From: Plantago ovata
Lineage: Eukaryota > Streptophyta > Magnoliopsida > Lamiales > Plantaginaceae
Length of the DNA stretch: 64,000 nt
Assembly: GCA_028274465.1 (NCBI GenBank)
Contig: CM051457.1
Location: 52,174,362-52,238,361 of the forward strand
Reading direction: 5' to 3'
Shown: positions 12,491 to 22,346 of the stretch, piece after piece
Layout: every line of letters begins with the position of its first letter
Numbering within the stretch: position 1 is the stretch's first letter
Position numbers and translations under genes: made by a program
The notes under the pieces: generated by a model
What the model saw: the letters and a program-made list of their open reading frames with translations, nothing else
Databases searched by the model: none
What the model was told of the DNA's origin: nothing

Positions 12491-12880
12491 CCTTCGCGTG
12501 TAAGCTTTGCATTTAATGCATATTTGAATATAATTCAAACAGTAACATTGGAGCGCAAATTCAAGTACTTTCAGCAAGGGGTCACATATGTTCCATCAGC
12601 AAGTGGTTAGTCTCAGTTTCAACAAGCACAACCTACTCTGTCTTTCAGATTTTCAGTTATGCAATGGTGTTGTTGAATTTTCCACTTTCTGAGCAACACG
12701 TGCCTTTGTAGATGCCAGTCTTCAGCAATCTTCTAGTCTTCAGATCTTTGAATTCTTCAAGTCTTCAGATCTTCAAAAGTCTTCAAGATTCTGAGCGGTT
12801 TCTAAATGCTTCAATAGGTTATTCTCTTTTCAGAAAATAAGATACATCATAAGCTTCAACATCAATAAGTTATTTTCTTT

Positions 12881-13013
12881 ACCAATGAGGTCTAGCTCAA
12901 TTGGATAGACTAAGGTGTCATGACACTAGAGGTCATAGGTTCAATTCTCGCCAAGTGCAAGATTATTTATAGTTTATTACTAGCTTTGTAATGGTACGAT
13001 TATTAAAAAGAAA
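12881..13013 (+). mobile_element. tRNA-derived SINE inserted in the element A LTR
   Basis: A body of about 133 bp has a Pol III A box (TAGCTCAATTGG, 12893-12904) and B box (GGTTCAATTCT, 12938-12948) with tRNA-like spacing and an A-rich end. It is flanked by 14-bp target-site duplications aagttattttcttt at 12867-12880 and 13014-13027. A wider similarity of the flanks (about 35 bp with cagaaaataa) suggests the target was already locally duplicated. Confidence 0.85.
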
Positions 13014-13218
13014 AAGTTATTTTCTTTTCAGAAAATAAAATACATCATACGCGGTAAAAACCTTCTTAACTAACACCTAATCTAAGTCATCAGCAAACGT
13101 TCCTCTTTTACAATGTCCTTAAAATTCAAAATTCCTATGGACCTTAAGAGTACTAATTACTGGAATTTCCTTAATTTAGCATGGTTAATTGCTCATCAAA
13201 ATTACAAGATTCCTAACA

Positions 13219-14266
13219 CTGGGTTTATCCTGCGCTGAGGTTGACTAACGGGTTTGGCATCTTGGTCTAGAGTGATATTGTGCACACACCGTGTAGGGCT
13301 TCTCCCCTTAATGTCACTAATTCCCCATCCTATGGCCGTAGAATTTTCCTTCAGGACTTGTACTAGCCTACCTTCTTCTATGCTAGATAGGTGTGAAGAA
13401 ATTATTACAGGCGTTTTCTCATTGTCTCCTAAGTAAAACATACTTAAGGTTCCAGAAAGGGGTTTTAGTTCTAAGCTAGGCTCTTTTGGATGTCGGTTAT
13501 CTCCCTCTTCTTCTATGGGTTCAAGGACCTCTTCTCCGAATGAGAGTTCGGGTGTGCTATCCATTATCTCGACTAGTTCCCTTGCTTCCTCAGACATGTA
13601 ACAAGTCTCCACCTGCATGGTTAGTGCCTCTTCAAGAGGTTCAATATTATCATGGTGAAATTCAGAAATCACAGAATCATAGCAATCAATAAATTTTAAT
13701 TCTTCTATAACCTCTTTATCAACTATGCTACATCCTACCAATTCAATTTTCTCACCCATTACCTCCATGGTGATTTTCTTGCCTTTTAGTTCAAGGCATG
13801 TGTTGGTAGTGGCTATGAATGGTCTTCCAAGCCGTATCACGTGTTCGCGGACATGGCTCTTTCGTTCCTCGGCTGACTTCATCACTACAAAATCTGCAGG
13901 AATTATTAGTTTGTCTACCTTTACGAGGACATCCTCAATTATTCCTTCGGGACGTTTCACGCTTTGGTCTGCCATTTGTACAACCATCCCGGTTGGCTGC
14001 ATTTCCCCAAGGTCTAGGGCTTTGTATATTGAGAAGGGCATCAGGTTGATGCTAGCGCCTAAGTCGAGCATGGCCTTGGTGGACCTTCCATTCCCCATGG
14101 TTATATCTATGATGAAGCTCCCTTGGTCTCTTTGCTTCGCGGGAAGCCCTGCTATAGAATTTACCGTCTCCATACTTGTTTCGCCTCCCCCTAGTGCAAT
14201 CTTTTTGTTGCTCTTCACCTCCCAAAAGAACTTCGTATAGGCTGGAACATTCTGAATGAGCTCCAA
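13219..14266 (-). pseudogene. Element G protease and start of reverse transcriptase, cut by element A
   Basis: The frame has an aspartic protease with active site DLGAS (residues 68-72; DLGA is common in this gypsy lineage) and a second protease signature RLGRPFIATTNT. Downstream is the segment before RT with IGWGISDIKG and QPQRRINP. It stops there because the element A LTR begins at 13218, in the position where Athila-type RT normally continues. Without the rest, no polymerase can be made from this part. The 5 bp next to the LTR (CTGGG, 13219-13223) would be the target duplication, but the other flank is off-window. Confidence 0.88.
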
Positions 14267-14912
14267 TAGGGGAAATTTACTTCGACTTTAGAGAGGTGCT
14301 TGAATAGCGGTGACTCCTGTATATCTTTCTTGGCTGGCTTGATCCTACCAGGGAATGGCATGTGAGGTTTTAGGGGCACATAAGGGTTGGGAGACTTATG
14401 AAGTCCCTCCTCGATATTGGGTGTGTCCCCCTTATCCCCATCGTTGTCGCCGTCTTCATTGTCTTGCACTGGAGGGTCGGTGTAGCCTTCACCTACTTCA
14501 TTCTCCTTGCTTGTCCCTGCATTGTTAGTCACAGTAGATTTAACATGTTTAGGATGAACAAAATTAGGGATTTTAGTTACTTTCCCACTTTCGAGGAGTA
14601 GGTTTACTTCATCGAACTCAGGGACCTCAGTAGTAACCTCTAGAACGGGCTCCGCATCATGAAAATCTTCGGCGATAAGTGAAATCGGAGAGCTGGGGTC
14701 GTCTAGCTCCCTGGCGGTCCACGGCGGACCGCCTCCCACGCCCAGCGGACCGCCCGGGGTGGCCAGTGGGGGGCCTCCCTCACTGGTCGTGCGCGGCGGA
14801 CCGCCCCCCACTCCCTGCGGTGCGCCTGGGAGTGGCAGGGGATTCCCGCATTCTATGGACGTGGGGGGCGCACCACCCCCACACCAGGCGGACTGCCCCT
14901 CACGTCCAGTGA
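14215..14912 (-). pseudogene. Element G linker between gag and protease, carrying GC palindromes read as Gly-Pro repeats
   Basis: The frame 14215-14811 begins with a Gly-Pro-rich run (GGGPP and GGPPL units) and continues into a Pro/Glu-rich linker with YVPLKPHMPFPGR, a conserved motif upstream of gypsy protease. The GGPP units are encoded by the inverted repeats of the GCGGACCGC type at 14715-14905. The run therefore looks like a palindrome cluster that expanded inside coding sequence. A frame change joins it to the gag block. Confidence 0.75.
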
Positions 14913-15881
14913 GGCGTCCCCTGGATTTTTGTCTTTGGGCTCTTGTGTATTTATTTTTTCGACCTTTTCACACTGTAACAAACTGACTTCCTTCGTTAAT
15001 CGCTCGGTTACCGCGACCCCTTCAAAAACATGTGCTATACGGAGGTTCTGTTCAACTTGTCTTGCATGTGCGATCTCGAATATACTCTTAGTGGCTTTAA
15101 TTCCTGCATAAATTGCAAGTTCATCCTCCTCACTGATATCATCCTCTCGGAACTCCTCAAATAAGCTTTCGGTTCCACTTTGATCTAGCCTCTCACTGGC
15201 GATGTGACTTGGTGCTAGTCTCTCAGACTGTGCGGATCCTCTGGCGTACTTATGGAAGACTTTTTCTGCCTCTTCAACCGTGCAATCTTCCAATCCTCCG
15301 CACAACCCATCCACTCTAAGCCTAACTTCATCGTGTAACCCACCAACAAAATGTCAAATCAACTCCCCATCGTCGAAACGGTGATGGGGGCACTCTCGTT
15401 TATACTTCTCAAACCGATCGTAGGTGTCACAAAACCGCTCATCTTCTCCTTGCTTGAAGTGTTCAACCCTCCCTCGCAAGGCCATTGTCTCTTGGTATGG
15501 CATAAATCGCGCCAAGAACTCCTCTACTACTTGGTCCCAAGTCCTCTGTCATCCCGGTGCCAACCTTGTAACCCAAAGTCTTGGTTCATACCCCAAGGGG
15601 AAAGAAAATAATTTCCTGCATATTTGATCCTCCGTAAACCCCTTAGCTGGAATTCTGGCTATTTCCTCCTCATAGGACCAAATAAAAGTCAGTGGATTCA
15701 TCCCTGCTCCTTCCTCAAACATTGGTATGTTCCTTACCACGGAACTTGTCACCTCATACCCCGTTAGCTCATCCTCCAAGTATATAGATGATCCTCTCCT
15801 AACTTGCGAGAATTGTGGGGTCATTCGAGCCCTCATGGATGTCATACCTGGATATCTGGGAAAGGAATAACTCAAAACCAA
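14853..15881 (-). pseudogene. Element G gag with two in-frame TGA stops
   Basis: One reading frame spans 15881-14853 and is interrupted only by TGA at 15549 and TGA near 15345. Between them the retrotransposon gag signature is clear: TWDQVVEEFLARF, then DTYDRFEKYKRECPHH and HFVGGL. Both stops sit where the gag family often has tryptophan, so TGG to TGA changes are likely. That is a C-to-T change on the other strand, as expected from methylated-cytosine decay. No zinc knuckle was found. Confidence 0.82.
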
Positions 15882-16005
15882 AAATCAGTCCTGTTAGTTC
15901 TGACCAAATTTGGAACTCAACTTCTACACTAGACGACGAGATTACTATATCCTTGAAATTGAATGCTGAAAACACAAACTAGCTAAAAAGTAAAAGGAGT
16001 TATAG

Positions 16006-16023
16006 TCCCCGGCAACGGCACCA
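16006..16023 (-). other. Primer binding site of element G (tRNA-Asp type)
   Basis: The plus strand reads TCCCCGGCAACGGCACCA, one base different from the tRNA-Asp 3' end matched perfectly by elements C and D. It is followed by ATT and then the LTR. Confidence 0.88.
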
Positions 16024-16026
16024 ATT

Positions 16027-17341
16027 TGGTGAACGAGATTGTCAGACTCGAACAATCAAATAAATTTGTTTAAAATCCAAAGGGCAACTCACAACTACAC
16101 AAAACACGTAGTGCAGAGGTAAGATGACCTCGAGTGTCGATCACTATGGACTAAACTAGGTTTAACTAAATAACTATATAATTTCAGAAAACAAATTTAT
16201 CTCTAACTTAACTTAACAATATATGGAGAAAGTTGGTGATAGAATGCCCGTTCTAAGCATCAAGTTCTAATTATGCATGAAAGTGCAACTCGTACTGCCA
16301 TAAAAGTAATTCGATTTACAAACACCAAAGACAGATTTGTAGACGTGTATTTTGAAAGCTTCCTATCTATACTAATACTTGGCTAAGGTTGTCAGTCTTA
16401 GTTCAAGCAGTACTTGCAAATTATATATAATCGAATCGATGATCTTGAATTGTCCTAGTGTTTCTAACACTTTTCTACGAAGATATATGGCTTAGTCGGA
16501 TCAAAGAATAAAATTAAGATAATTAAACAAGTAAAAGACTCAGAAACTCAATCATGCATAATACGAACCCTAGCTACGAATTCACATACTATCACCAACT
16601 AAATGCTTAGCTACTCATATCAATAACACAATCAACAATCTTAATTGAAGCAATAATGAATGAAAACATGGTGAATTGAAAGATAAATAGCAGAATTGTG
16701 AGATACAAGGTTACCACCAAAGGTTGTCAATCTCCGTGAATTGCTAAACTCACAAAGATCTAGGAAGGTGAGATAATTCGACGTCCAAATCTCTCCTCTA
16801 GCTCCAAATTCGCTAAGATACAAAGGTTCTAATAGATAATATACCCAGAACAAGCTCTAGGGTTTAAGTCTGTAAAATAATGATGAAAGATAAATTCACA
16901 GATTTTGGAAATATATATAGTTTCTGTCGGACGCTCCCCGGCGGTGCAACCGTACGCGGCGGTGCGCCCACCATCCGGCGGTCCGCCGCGCACGCGGCAG
17001 TGCGCCCCGCACGGGCAGAATGCGGCCCATGCAAAATTCTTCTTCCGGATCTTCGATTTCGGCCCCTTGCACGGTTTTAAGCTCCGAACCTTGGTCCTTT
17101 GGCCTTGAAACTCGTCTCGGTACTCCTTGACGCACCACGGGTGATCTCGTTGCACCAAAACATCATTTTTTCGCCATGAATTACATCCAAAAATGCGATT
17201 TCCACCTAAAACCTGAAAAGAACAAAAGAAATGGAAACGTGACACTATTCTAACAACAGGCACTAAAATGCATGCAAGAGGATAGCTAAATTGGTGAAAA
17301 AAGACTAGAATGATAGTATAAAAAACATTGTCATCATCACA
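16027..17341 (-). repeat. 5' LTR of element G
   Basis: The LTR runs from TGGTGAACGAG to about TCATCACA (end uncertain by 2-3 bp), 1.3 kb. It shares blocks with the LTRs of C, D and F: the GAGTGTCGATC block, CATGCATAATTA, TAGCTACTCAT, and sense GGTGGTAACCTTGTATC. A sense TATA box (reverse of ATATATATAG, 16911-16920) lies next to a GC palindrome cluster. Confidence 0.82.
16937..17020. repeat. GC palindrome cluster in the element G LTR
   Basis: Several inverted repeats of the form GCG-NNN-CGC occur within 85 bp, the clearest being GGCGGTCCGCC. The cluster lies about 17 bp from the TATATATAG box on its upstream side in the sense direction. Confidence 0.8.
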
Positions 17342-19110
17342 CATTTGAAAAGATTAAAAATGAAGACCCACAACTATATATAAAAACACTTAAATACCAA
17401 CTTATTAAGAACTTACTAAGACCCCTGCACAATGGACAATACTGGAAGCCCGTCGTGCATTGCGATGCCTCCCTGGGGTTGTGCTTGACCACCCCCATTC
17501 ATTATGTCTGTATGTATAAGATTTAAGTATGAACGATGATAATTAGTAACAAAAAAGAAAGTCTAACTTATCAAATTCAACGTATATGTATGGTTTACAT
17601 GATTACCGAAGTACAAACACACTGTTATTACTATTATGGTGTCTTCAGTTAAGTACAATGAGTTCGCTCAAATGTCGGTAAGGCTTACGAATGGGTCAAA
17701 ACCAATAAAACGCTTACTAATCGACAGTAAACGTATACTATTAGTTATGACCCAAGGTAAGCCTAAACCAACACATCGAAACTAACTATAGTTATATCAT
17801 CGTCACACTTATTCACCAAGCGAGTTTGTACTGTTTACTCTATGCATACCATATTTAACTAACCATATTCAGCAAATAAAATCCATTTATTAATAGGCCA
17901 GGCGATGAGAATGACTGAAATAGGTCGATACAGTAACAAAGGCATTAGAAATGTTGTTGTTACAGTACCGGCCTACTACAATCATTCACAACACAAGGTC
18001 AAGTTGTTATTACTATTATGGTGTGTTCAGTTAACTACAATCAGTTCGCTTAAATGTCGGTGAGGCTTACCAATGAGTGAAAATCAATAAAACGCTTACT
18101 GATAGACAATAAATGTATAGTATTAGTTATCACCCAAGATAAGCCTAAACCAACATCTAAACTAACTATAATTATATCATCATCACACTTTATAATTAAC
18201 AAAAACTAACTCAAAACAATCTAAAAACAAACATAAATAAGTAAATTAACTAATTAACATTATTAATCTACTAAGTAACATAATTATACTAAATTATAGA
18301 ATTATACTAAATCATAGAATTATACTAAATTACAGTTAACATAATCAAATAACAACCTCTAATTAATTAAAACTAATTTATTAAATTACAGAATAAATAA
18401 AAAAAAATTTAACTGATTGTAGCTATACAACATATATAATTTACCAATTTACTACTTAAACAATCATAATTAAGAACAACAAATATAAATACCAAAAAAT
18501 TAGGGTTAGGGATCTAACCTCTTTTGGGCAGAGATTGAATCAGAGAAGAGAACAGGGGGAGCTGGCTCGATCTACCAATTTCAGCCAAAGAGAAGAATTA
18601 AGACATGAAATTGAAATTGAGAAGAGAGAATGAGAGGAAGGAACTTACCGATTGGACAGAGATCGAGAGGAGAAGAGGAGGCGGTGGAAGGTGGTGTCGG
18701 CTCCGGTAGTGGAGGTGGACGGTGGTGGCTCCGGCGGTGGTGGCGTGGGTGGAGAGGTTTAGGGTTTCAATTGGGGGAGAAATGGAAAAGAGAAGAAGAG
18801 AATGCGAAGTCGTCTGTGTTATAGTAGACGACTTTGTGTTTAGCGACGGATGGACGTATCCGTCGCCATGTCCTGAAATAAATTTTACTTTCCGTTTTTT
18901 TAATTCACAGTCAACGGGATATAGCGACGGATGGACTCATCCGTCTCAACAGTAGACACATATAAAGCCTATCCATCTCTGTCTAAGAGGCGGATTGGAT
19001 ATCTTAACACATGTACTGCGCTTAGAGCGTAGTACGTCCTTATCCCTCGCTACACGTAGCGATCCGTCGCAAAATAGCTACGGGTCACGTCCGTATCTAA
19101 TGATCCGATA
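17342..19110. mobile_element. Degraded DNA-transposon-like region (possible CACTA remnant)
   Basis: No gene is intact. Near 18840-19110 short inverted motifs (CGACGGAT / ATCCGTCG) repeat, as in subterminal regions of plant CACTA elements. On the minus strand 18800-18649 resembles a 5' exon ending in a good splice donor (CG^GTAAGTTCC at 18648), and 17510-17410 could be a short Gly/Gln-rich last exon. No clear CACTA termini were found, so the class is uncertain. Confidence 0.35.
17624..18190. repeat. Direct repeat pair of about 187 bp, 382 bp apart
   Basis: Two copies beginning GTTATTACTATTATGGTGT at 17624 and 18006 and ending in TCACACTT at 17810 and 18190 are about 85-90% identical by eye. 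The spacer contains no recognisable gene. Confidence 0.8.
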
Positions 19111-19114
19111 TGAA

Positions 19115-19406
19115 ATGGCAGTGACGAAGGACGAAGATGAAGAAATTGTAGTTAAAGAGACACCACCCGAAATTGTCATGACTTGTTGAGGAAAGGAGAT
19201 GGGGCTACAATGAGAGATTGAGGGAGCTTGAGAATCGAATTAGCAAATTCGAAGAGCACTTTGATAAATAAATGTTTCTTGATGAACTGGAGAAATTGGA
19301 AAAAGAAGAACAGGAGAAGGAGGAGATGAAACAAATGTGCAACGCGGTTGCTGCATTGCTCGTGACTTTCAGTGTTGCTCTATTTCTGAACGTACGCACT
19401 CCGTAG
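19115..19406 (+). pseudogene. Small broken coding fragment: acidic start, coiled coil, hydrophobic tail
   Basis: The plus strand shows coding-like blocks: MAVTKDEDEEIVVKETPPEI from ATG 19115, a shift of one base near 19187, a coiled-coil block (NERLRELENRISKFEEHF), an in-frame TAA at 19268, then ELEKLEKEEQEKEEMKQM followed by a hydrophobic segment and a TAG at 19404. The layout resembles a small tail-anchored coiled-coil protein. I do not recognise the family. It may be a host gene fragment carried by a transposon. Confidence 0.35.
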
Positions 19407-19724
19407 GTTAGTATAGTATTACGAAGTTTTGTTTGGTTGTTATCTAAGACTTTTGCTGATCACATGCACAAGCTATTGTTTGGATTGATTTGTAAATTGT
19501 GGCTTCTTTATGGATGTAATGTGATTGTTTCCTTAAAATGAAATGAAAATATGCTTCACATTAACCATTTGTCAGTATACTTTGAAGCCATGGAGCAGTT
19601 TACTTTACTTTTTTTGCATGTTGATTTACCTTTACTGTATTGCGATCACTCTTCTGATTTGGTTGAAGAACTTTAGCATTTTATTTCCCAGTGTGTATAT
19701 ATATATAGAGAGATATTGTTGATA

Positions 19725-20410
19725 TAGAAAAATGGACTGCTATTACATTGATTCTGCCAACAAAACTTCTTCTAGTGTATATGGCCACTTCCCCAAGTTC
19801 TTTTTGGCATTTTAGACTTATGTGCGTCATATTTGGTTGATTACAAGTAGCAAAGTCAGAAAATCGGAAAACATGTTTGAAAAATCAGAGAAAAATAGAA
19901 AAATGGACTGCTATTACATTGATTCTGCCAACAAAACCTCTTCTTGTGTATATGGCCACTTCCCCAAGTTCCTTTATGAATTTTAGACTTATGTGCATCA
20001 TGTTTGGTTGATATCAAGTAGCAAAGTCAGAAGATAGGAAAAAATGTTTGAAAAATCAGAGAGAAAATAGAATATGGACTGCTATTTCATTGATTCTGCC
20101 AAGAAAACCTCTTCTAGTGTAAATGGACCTCTTATCAAGTTCATTAAGGCTTTATAAACTTATGTTCATGAAGTTTGGATGATAACAAGTTGCAAAGCCA
20201 TAAAATACATAAAGTTGAGAGGAAACTCGGAGAAAAATAGAAAAATTACCTACTATTACGTAGATTCTTCCCAGAAATGATCTTCTAGTGTTTGAGAAGA
20301 TTTTCCCAACCTATTATAGCCTTTTCAAAGATGTTTGTATCAAGTTTTGTTAATTCTCAATTGCAAACCAAAACGTATTAAGACATGATGGAGATTTGGG
20401 GGGAAAACGC
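19725..20410. repeat. Tandem array of about 171-bp monomers, four copies
   Basis: Units start at 19725, 19896, 20068 and 20238 (periods 171, 172, 170 bp), each beginning tagaaaaatgg or a variant and containing TGATTCTGCCAA and AAGTAGCAAAG blocks. Identity is highest between the first two units and falls toward the fourth. The monomer length is in the range of plant satellite repeats. Confidence 0.88.
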
Positions 20411-20788
20411 CACTAATAATGCAAAAATGTAAAACTTATCACTGAGGGTTGTCTATTTTTAAGGGAAATCAACAGAGTTAGTTCAACACAACCAATCTAA
20501 TTGAAGTTAAGAATAAAACTTGCAAATAGCTATTACTCAAAACAGAATACTATATATGAACAGTCACAAATAAGGCCAAGTAAAATGCAGAACATAATTT
20601 TCAACATTCAACAAAACATCTTTATTCATTCACTGAAAACAGATTACAATGTATTACAAATTTACTCCTAAACCACATTATTTCTCCCCACCTAACTGTT
20701 ACAAAGATCTTTATCTAAGTCGAACATAAAAACAAAAAGTAAGACTACTTGTGCATAGCTTTCCGATTGATCCGACAATCTCGGCTAT
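20411..20788. other. Unassigned 378 bp left of element B, possible 3' UTR
   Basis: AT-rich sequence with no ORF. The minus strand has an AATAAA near 20620 and a short open stretch (AEIVGSIGKLCTSS...) ending at TAA close to the element B junction. This could be the last exon and 3' UTR of a gene cut by element B, but there is no further support. Confidence 0.25.
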
Positions 20789-22279
20789 TGTTGGTCCCTT
20801 TAGACAACAAGTAAAGACTAGAGGGGGGGGGTGAATAGTCTTTAAAAACTTTTGCACCGTCTAAAACTTTCTCAACAAGTGCTTATTACATTTCAGTAAT
20901 GAGTTTGCTGGTACTTAACTTTTACAACAAGTGCTTGTTACTTTTCAGTGGAAAGTTTGCTGATACTTAGAAACAGAGTGCGGAAGTCTTTTACAATAAG
21001 TGCTTTTGTCAGAGAGCTAGTTTTAGCAAATGAGCAGATAAACAGTGTAAAACAAAGTAACTTGCTGAAAGATAACTGCAGAAATGTAAATCACACAAAC
21101 ACTTTTATAGTGGTATCTGAGGGTGGCTAATCCCTCAACTAATCCACTTTTTCTTTTCTAGGATTGAATCCACTATGAAAAGATATGAGGTTCCTTACAA
21201 ATCCTATCACTAATGATTCTCAGAAACCAAAGCACACCTGCCTTGTTTCCAACCTAAACTAGAACACTGTAACCTTGTTCTCTACCAAACTTAGGATACT
21301 TAATCAGCAAAACTATGCTTGATTAGTTCACCCTGAATTCCACGCCTGAATAAGGGTGTTCAGTTAGAGAGGTTGGGGATGAGATGACTTGAATATAACT
21401 TTGCAGCTATAACAAGTAATCTAAAGAAACTCAACCTGTAATACTTTGCAGTAAGCGAGTTTGTTGTTTCTAGTGTCAAGACTTGTTCTTGTTTAGAGAA
21501 AAGAACACTTAACTGATTTCTTAGCTTTTAATATTTTACTTCTTCACAAGCTTAAGTCTTGGAACGGATCAATAGGCAGTAAAGAGTAGAGAAAGATTTT
21601 TGAATGTTTAAAGCACAAGTGAGCGAGTTTGATCCTGTTGTTGACACGCCCTTCTACTCAGCCAAAGGACCTCTATTTATAGTGTCTAAAGGTAGCCGTT
21701 TGAATTTCAAATTCTAAGGCTTGTACCTTAAGATGTCACTATCTTGCTCTTGTACTATCATCAACGCTCTTCTTTTGTCTTCATCTTCTCTGCGTGCTAA
21801 CTTTGCATTTAATGCTCTTTGAAAGAATTCAAATGTTAACGTTTGGAGCCAAAATGCAGAGTACTTCAGCAAGTAGGTCACAATTGTTATCAGCAAGTGG
21901 TTAGTCTCAGTTTTAGTAAACACAACCTACTCTGTCATATATATTTTCACTTATGCATACTGAGTTGCTGAGTTTCTCACTTTCTGAGATAACATGTGCA
22001 TTTGTTGATACCTTTCTCAGAATTCTTCTAAGTCTTCAGTCTTCGAATCTTCAACTTTCTGATCGGTTCTAGGTCTTCAATAGATTATTTGTAAAAACAA
22101 CGTACAACATCAGCATGCTTAAGAACCTAACTAGTACCTACAGTAAGTCTTCAGCAAACGTTCCTCTTTTACAATGTCCTTAAAATTCTAAATTCCTATG
22201 GACCTTAAGAGTACTAGTTACTGGACTTTACTTAATTTAGCATGGTTAATTGCTCATCAAAATTACAAGTTTCCTAACA
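20789..22279 (-). repeat. 3' LTR of element B
   Basis: The plus strand runs from TGTTGGTCCC to TTCCTAACA, matching the ends of the element A LTR, length 1491 bp. The sense TATAAATA box lies near 21672-21680. A G-tract of nine bases in the U5 end (20821 on) is longer than in A. The left flank ends GGCTA, the presumed target site. Confidence 0.92.
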
Positions 22280-22300
22280 AATTTCCCCCTTTTTTATGTT
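22280..22300 (-). other. Polypurine tract of element B
   Basis: The sense strand reads AAAAAAGGGGGAAAT directly before the LTR start TGTTAGGAA. This is the plus-strand primer site and proves that 20789-22279 is the 3' LTR. Confidence 0.88.
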
Positions 22301-22346
22301 AGCAATCCATGGCTAAATTAACAAGACTAGAATATCTGAGAGAAAT

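Larger units (their letters stand above)
1..13218 (-). mobile_element. Element A: Sirevirus-like Ty1/copia retrotransposon, 3' end outside window
   Basis: Read on the minus strand the order is 5' LTR (13218-11392), tRNA-Met primer site (11389-11378), gag with a CCHC knuckle and long coiled-coil extension, protease, integrase, RT and RNase H ending at 2387, then a 3' accessory ORF running off the left edge. Integrase before RT is the copia order. The long gag extension and the extra ORF after pol are typical of the Sirevirus (SIRE/Maximus) lineage. The 3' LTR must lie left of base 1. The LTR junction at 13218/13219 cuts the pol frame of gypsy element G, so A inserted into G. Several frameshifts and a changed RT active site indicate a non-autonomous copy. 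Confidence 0.88.
11392..13218 (-). repeat. 5' LTR of element A
   Basis: The plus-strand sequence runs from TGTTGGTCCC to TTCCTAACA, so the sense LTR begins TGTTAGGA and ends ACCAACA, with canonical TG/CA ends. Length is 1827 bp against 1491 bp for the related B LTR; the extra length includes a 77-bp tandem duplication and a SINE. A TATA-like box (sense TATAAATA) lies near 12292-12300. The motif TTGCTGA/TTCAGCAA recurs along the LTR. The right flank is the interrupted pol frame of element G. Confidence 0.92.
13219..17341 (-). mobile_element. Element G: Athila-like Ty3/gypsy element, 5' part
   Basis: On the minus strand the 5' LTR (17341-16027), a tRNA-Asp primer site, gag, a proline-glycine linker, protease and the start of RT are visible. 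The rest was separated by insertion of element A and must lie left of the window. Motifs and primer site match the Athila/Tat branch of gypsy. Confidence 0.85.

Noticed and set aside
14679..14986. Plus-strand proline-rich ORFs over the palindromes
   Set aside because: Shadow frames of palindromic sequence; the minus strand carries the gypsy polyprotein.
18630..18955. Gly/Arg-rich ORFs suggesting a small host gene on the plus strand
   Set aside because: The minus strand looks like a 5' UTR exon with a splice donor, and the plus frames have no family resemblance or start context.
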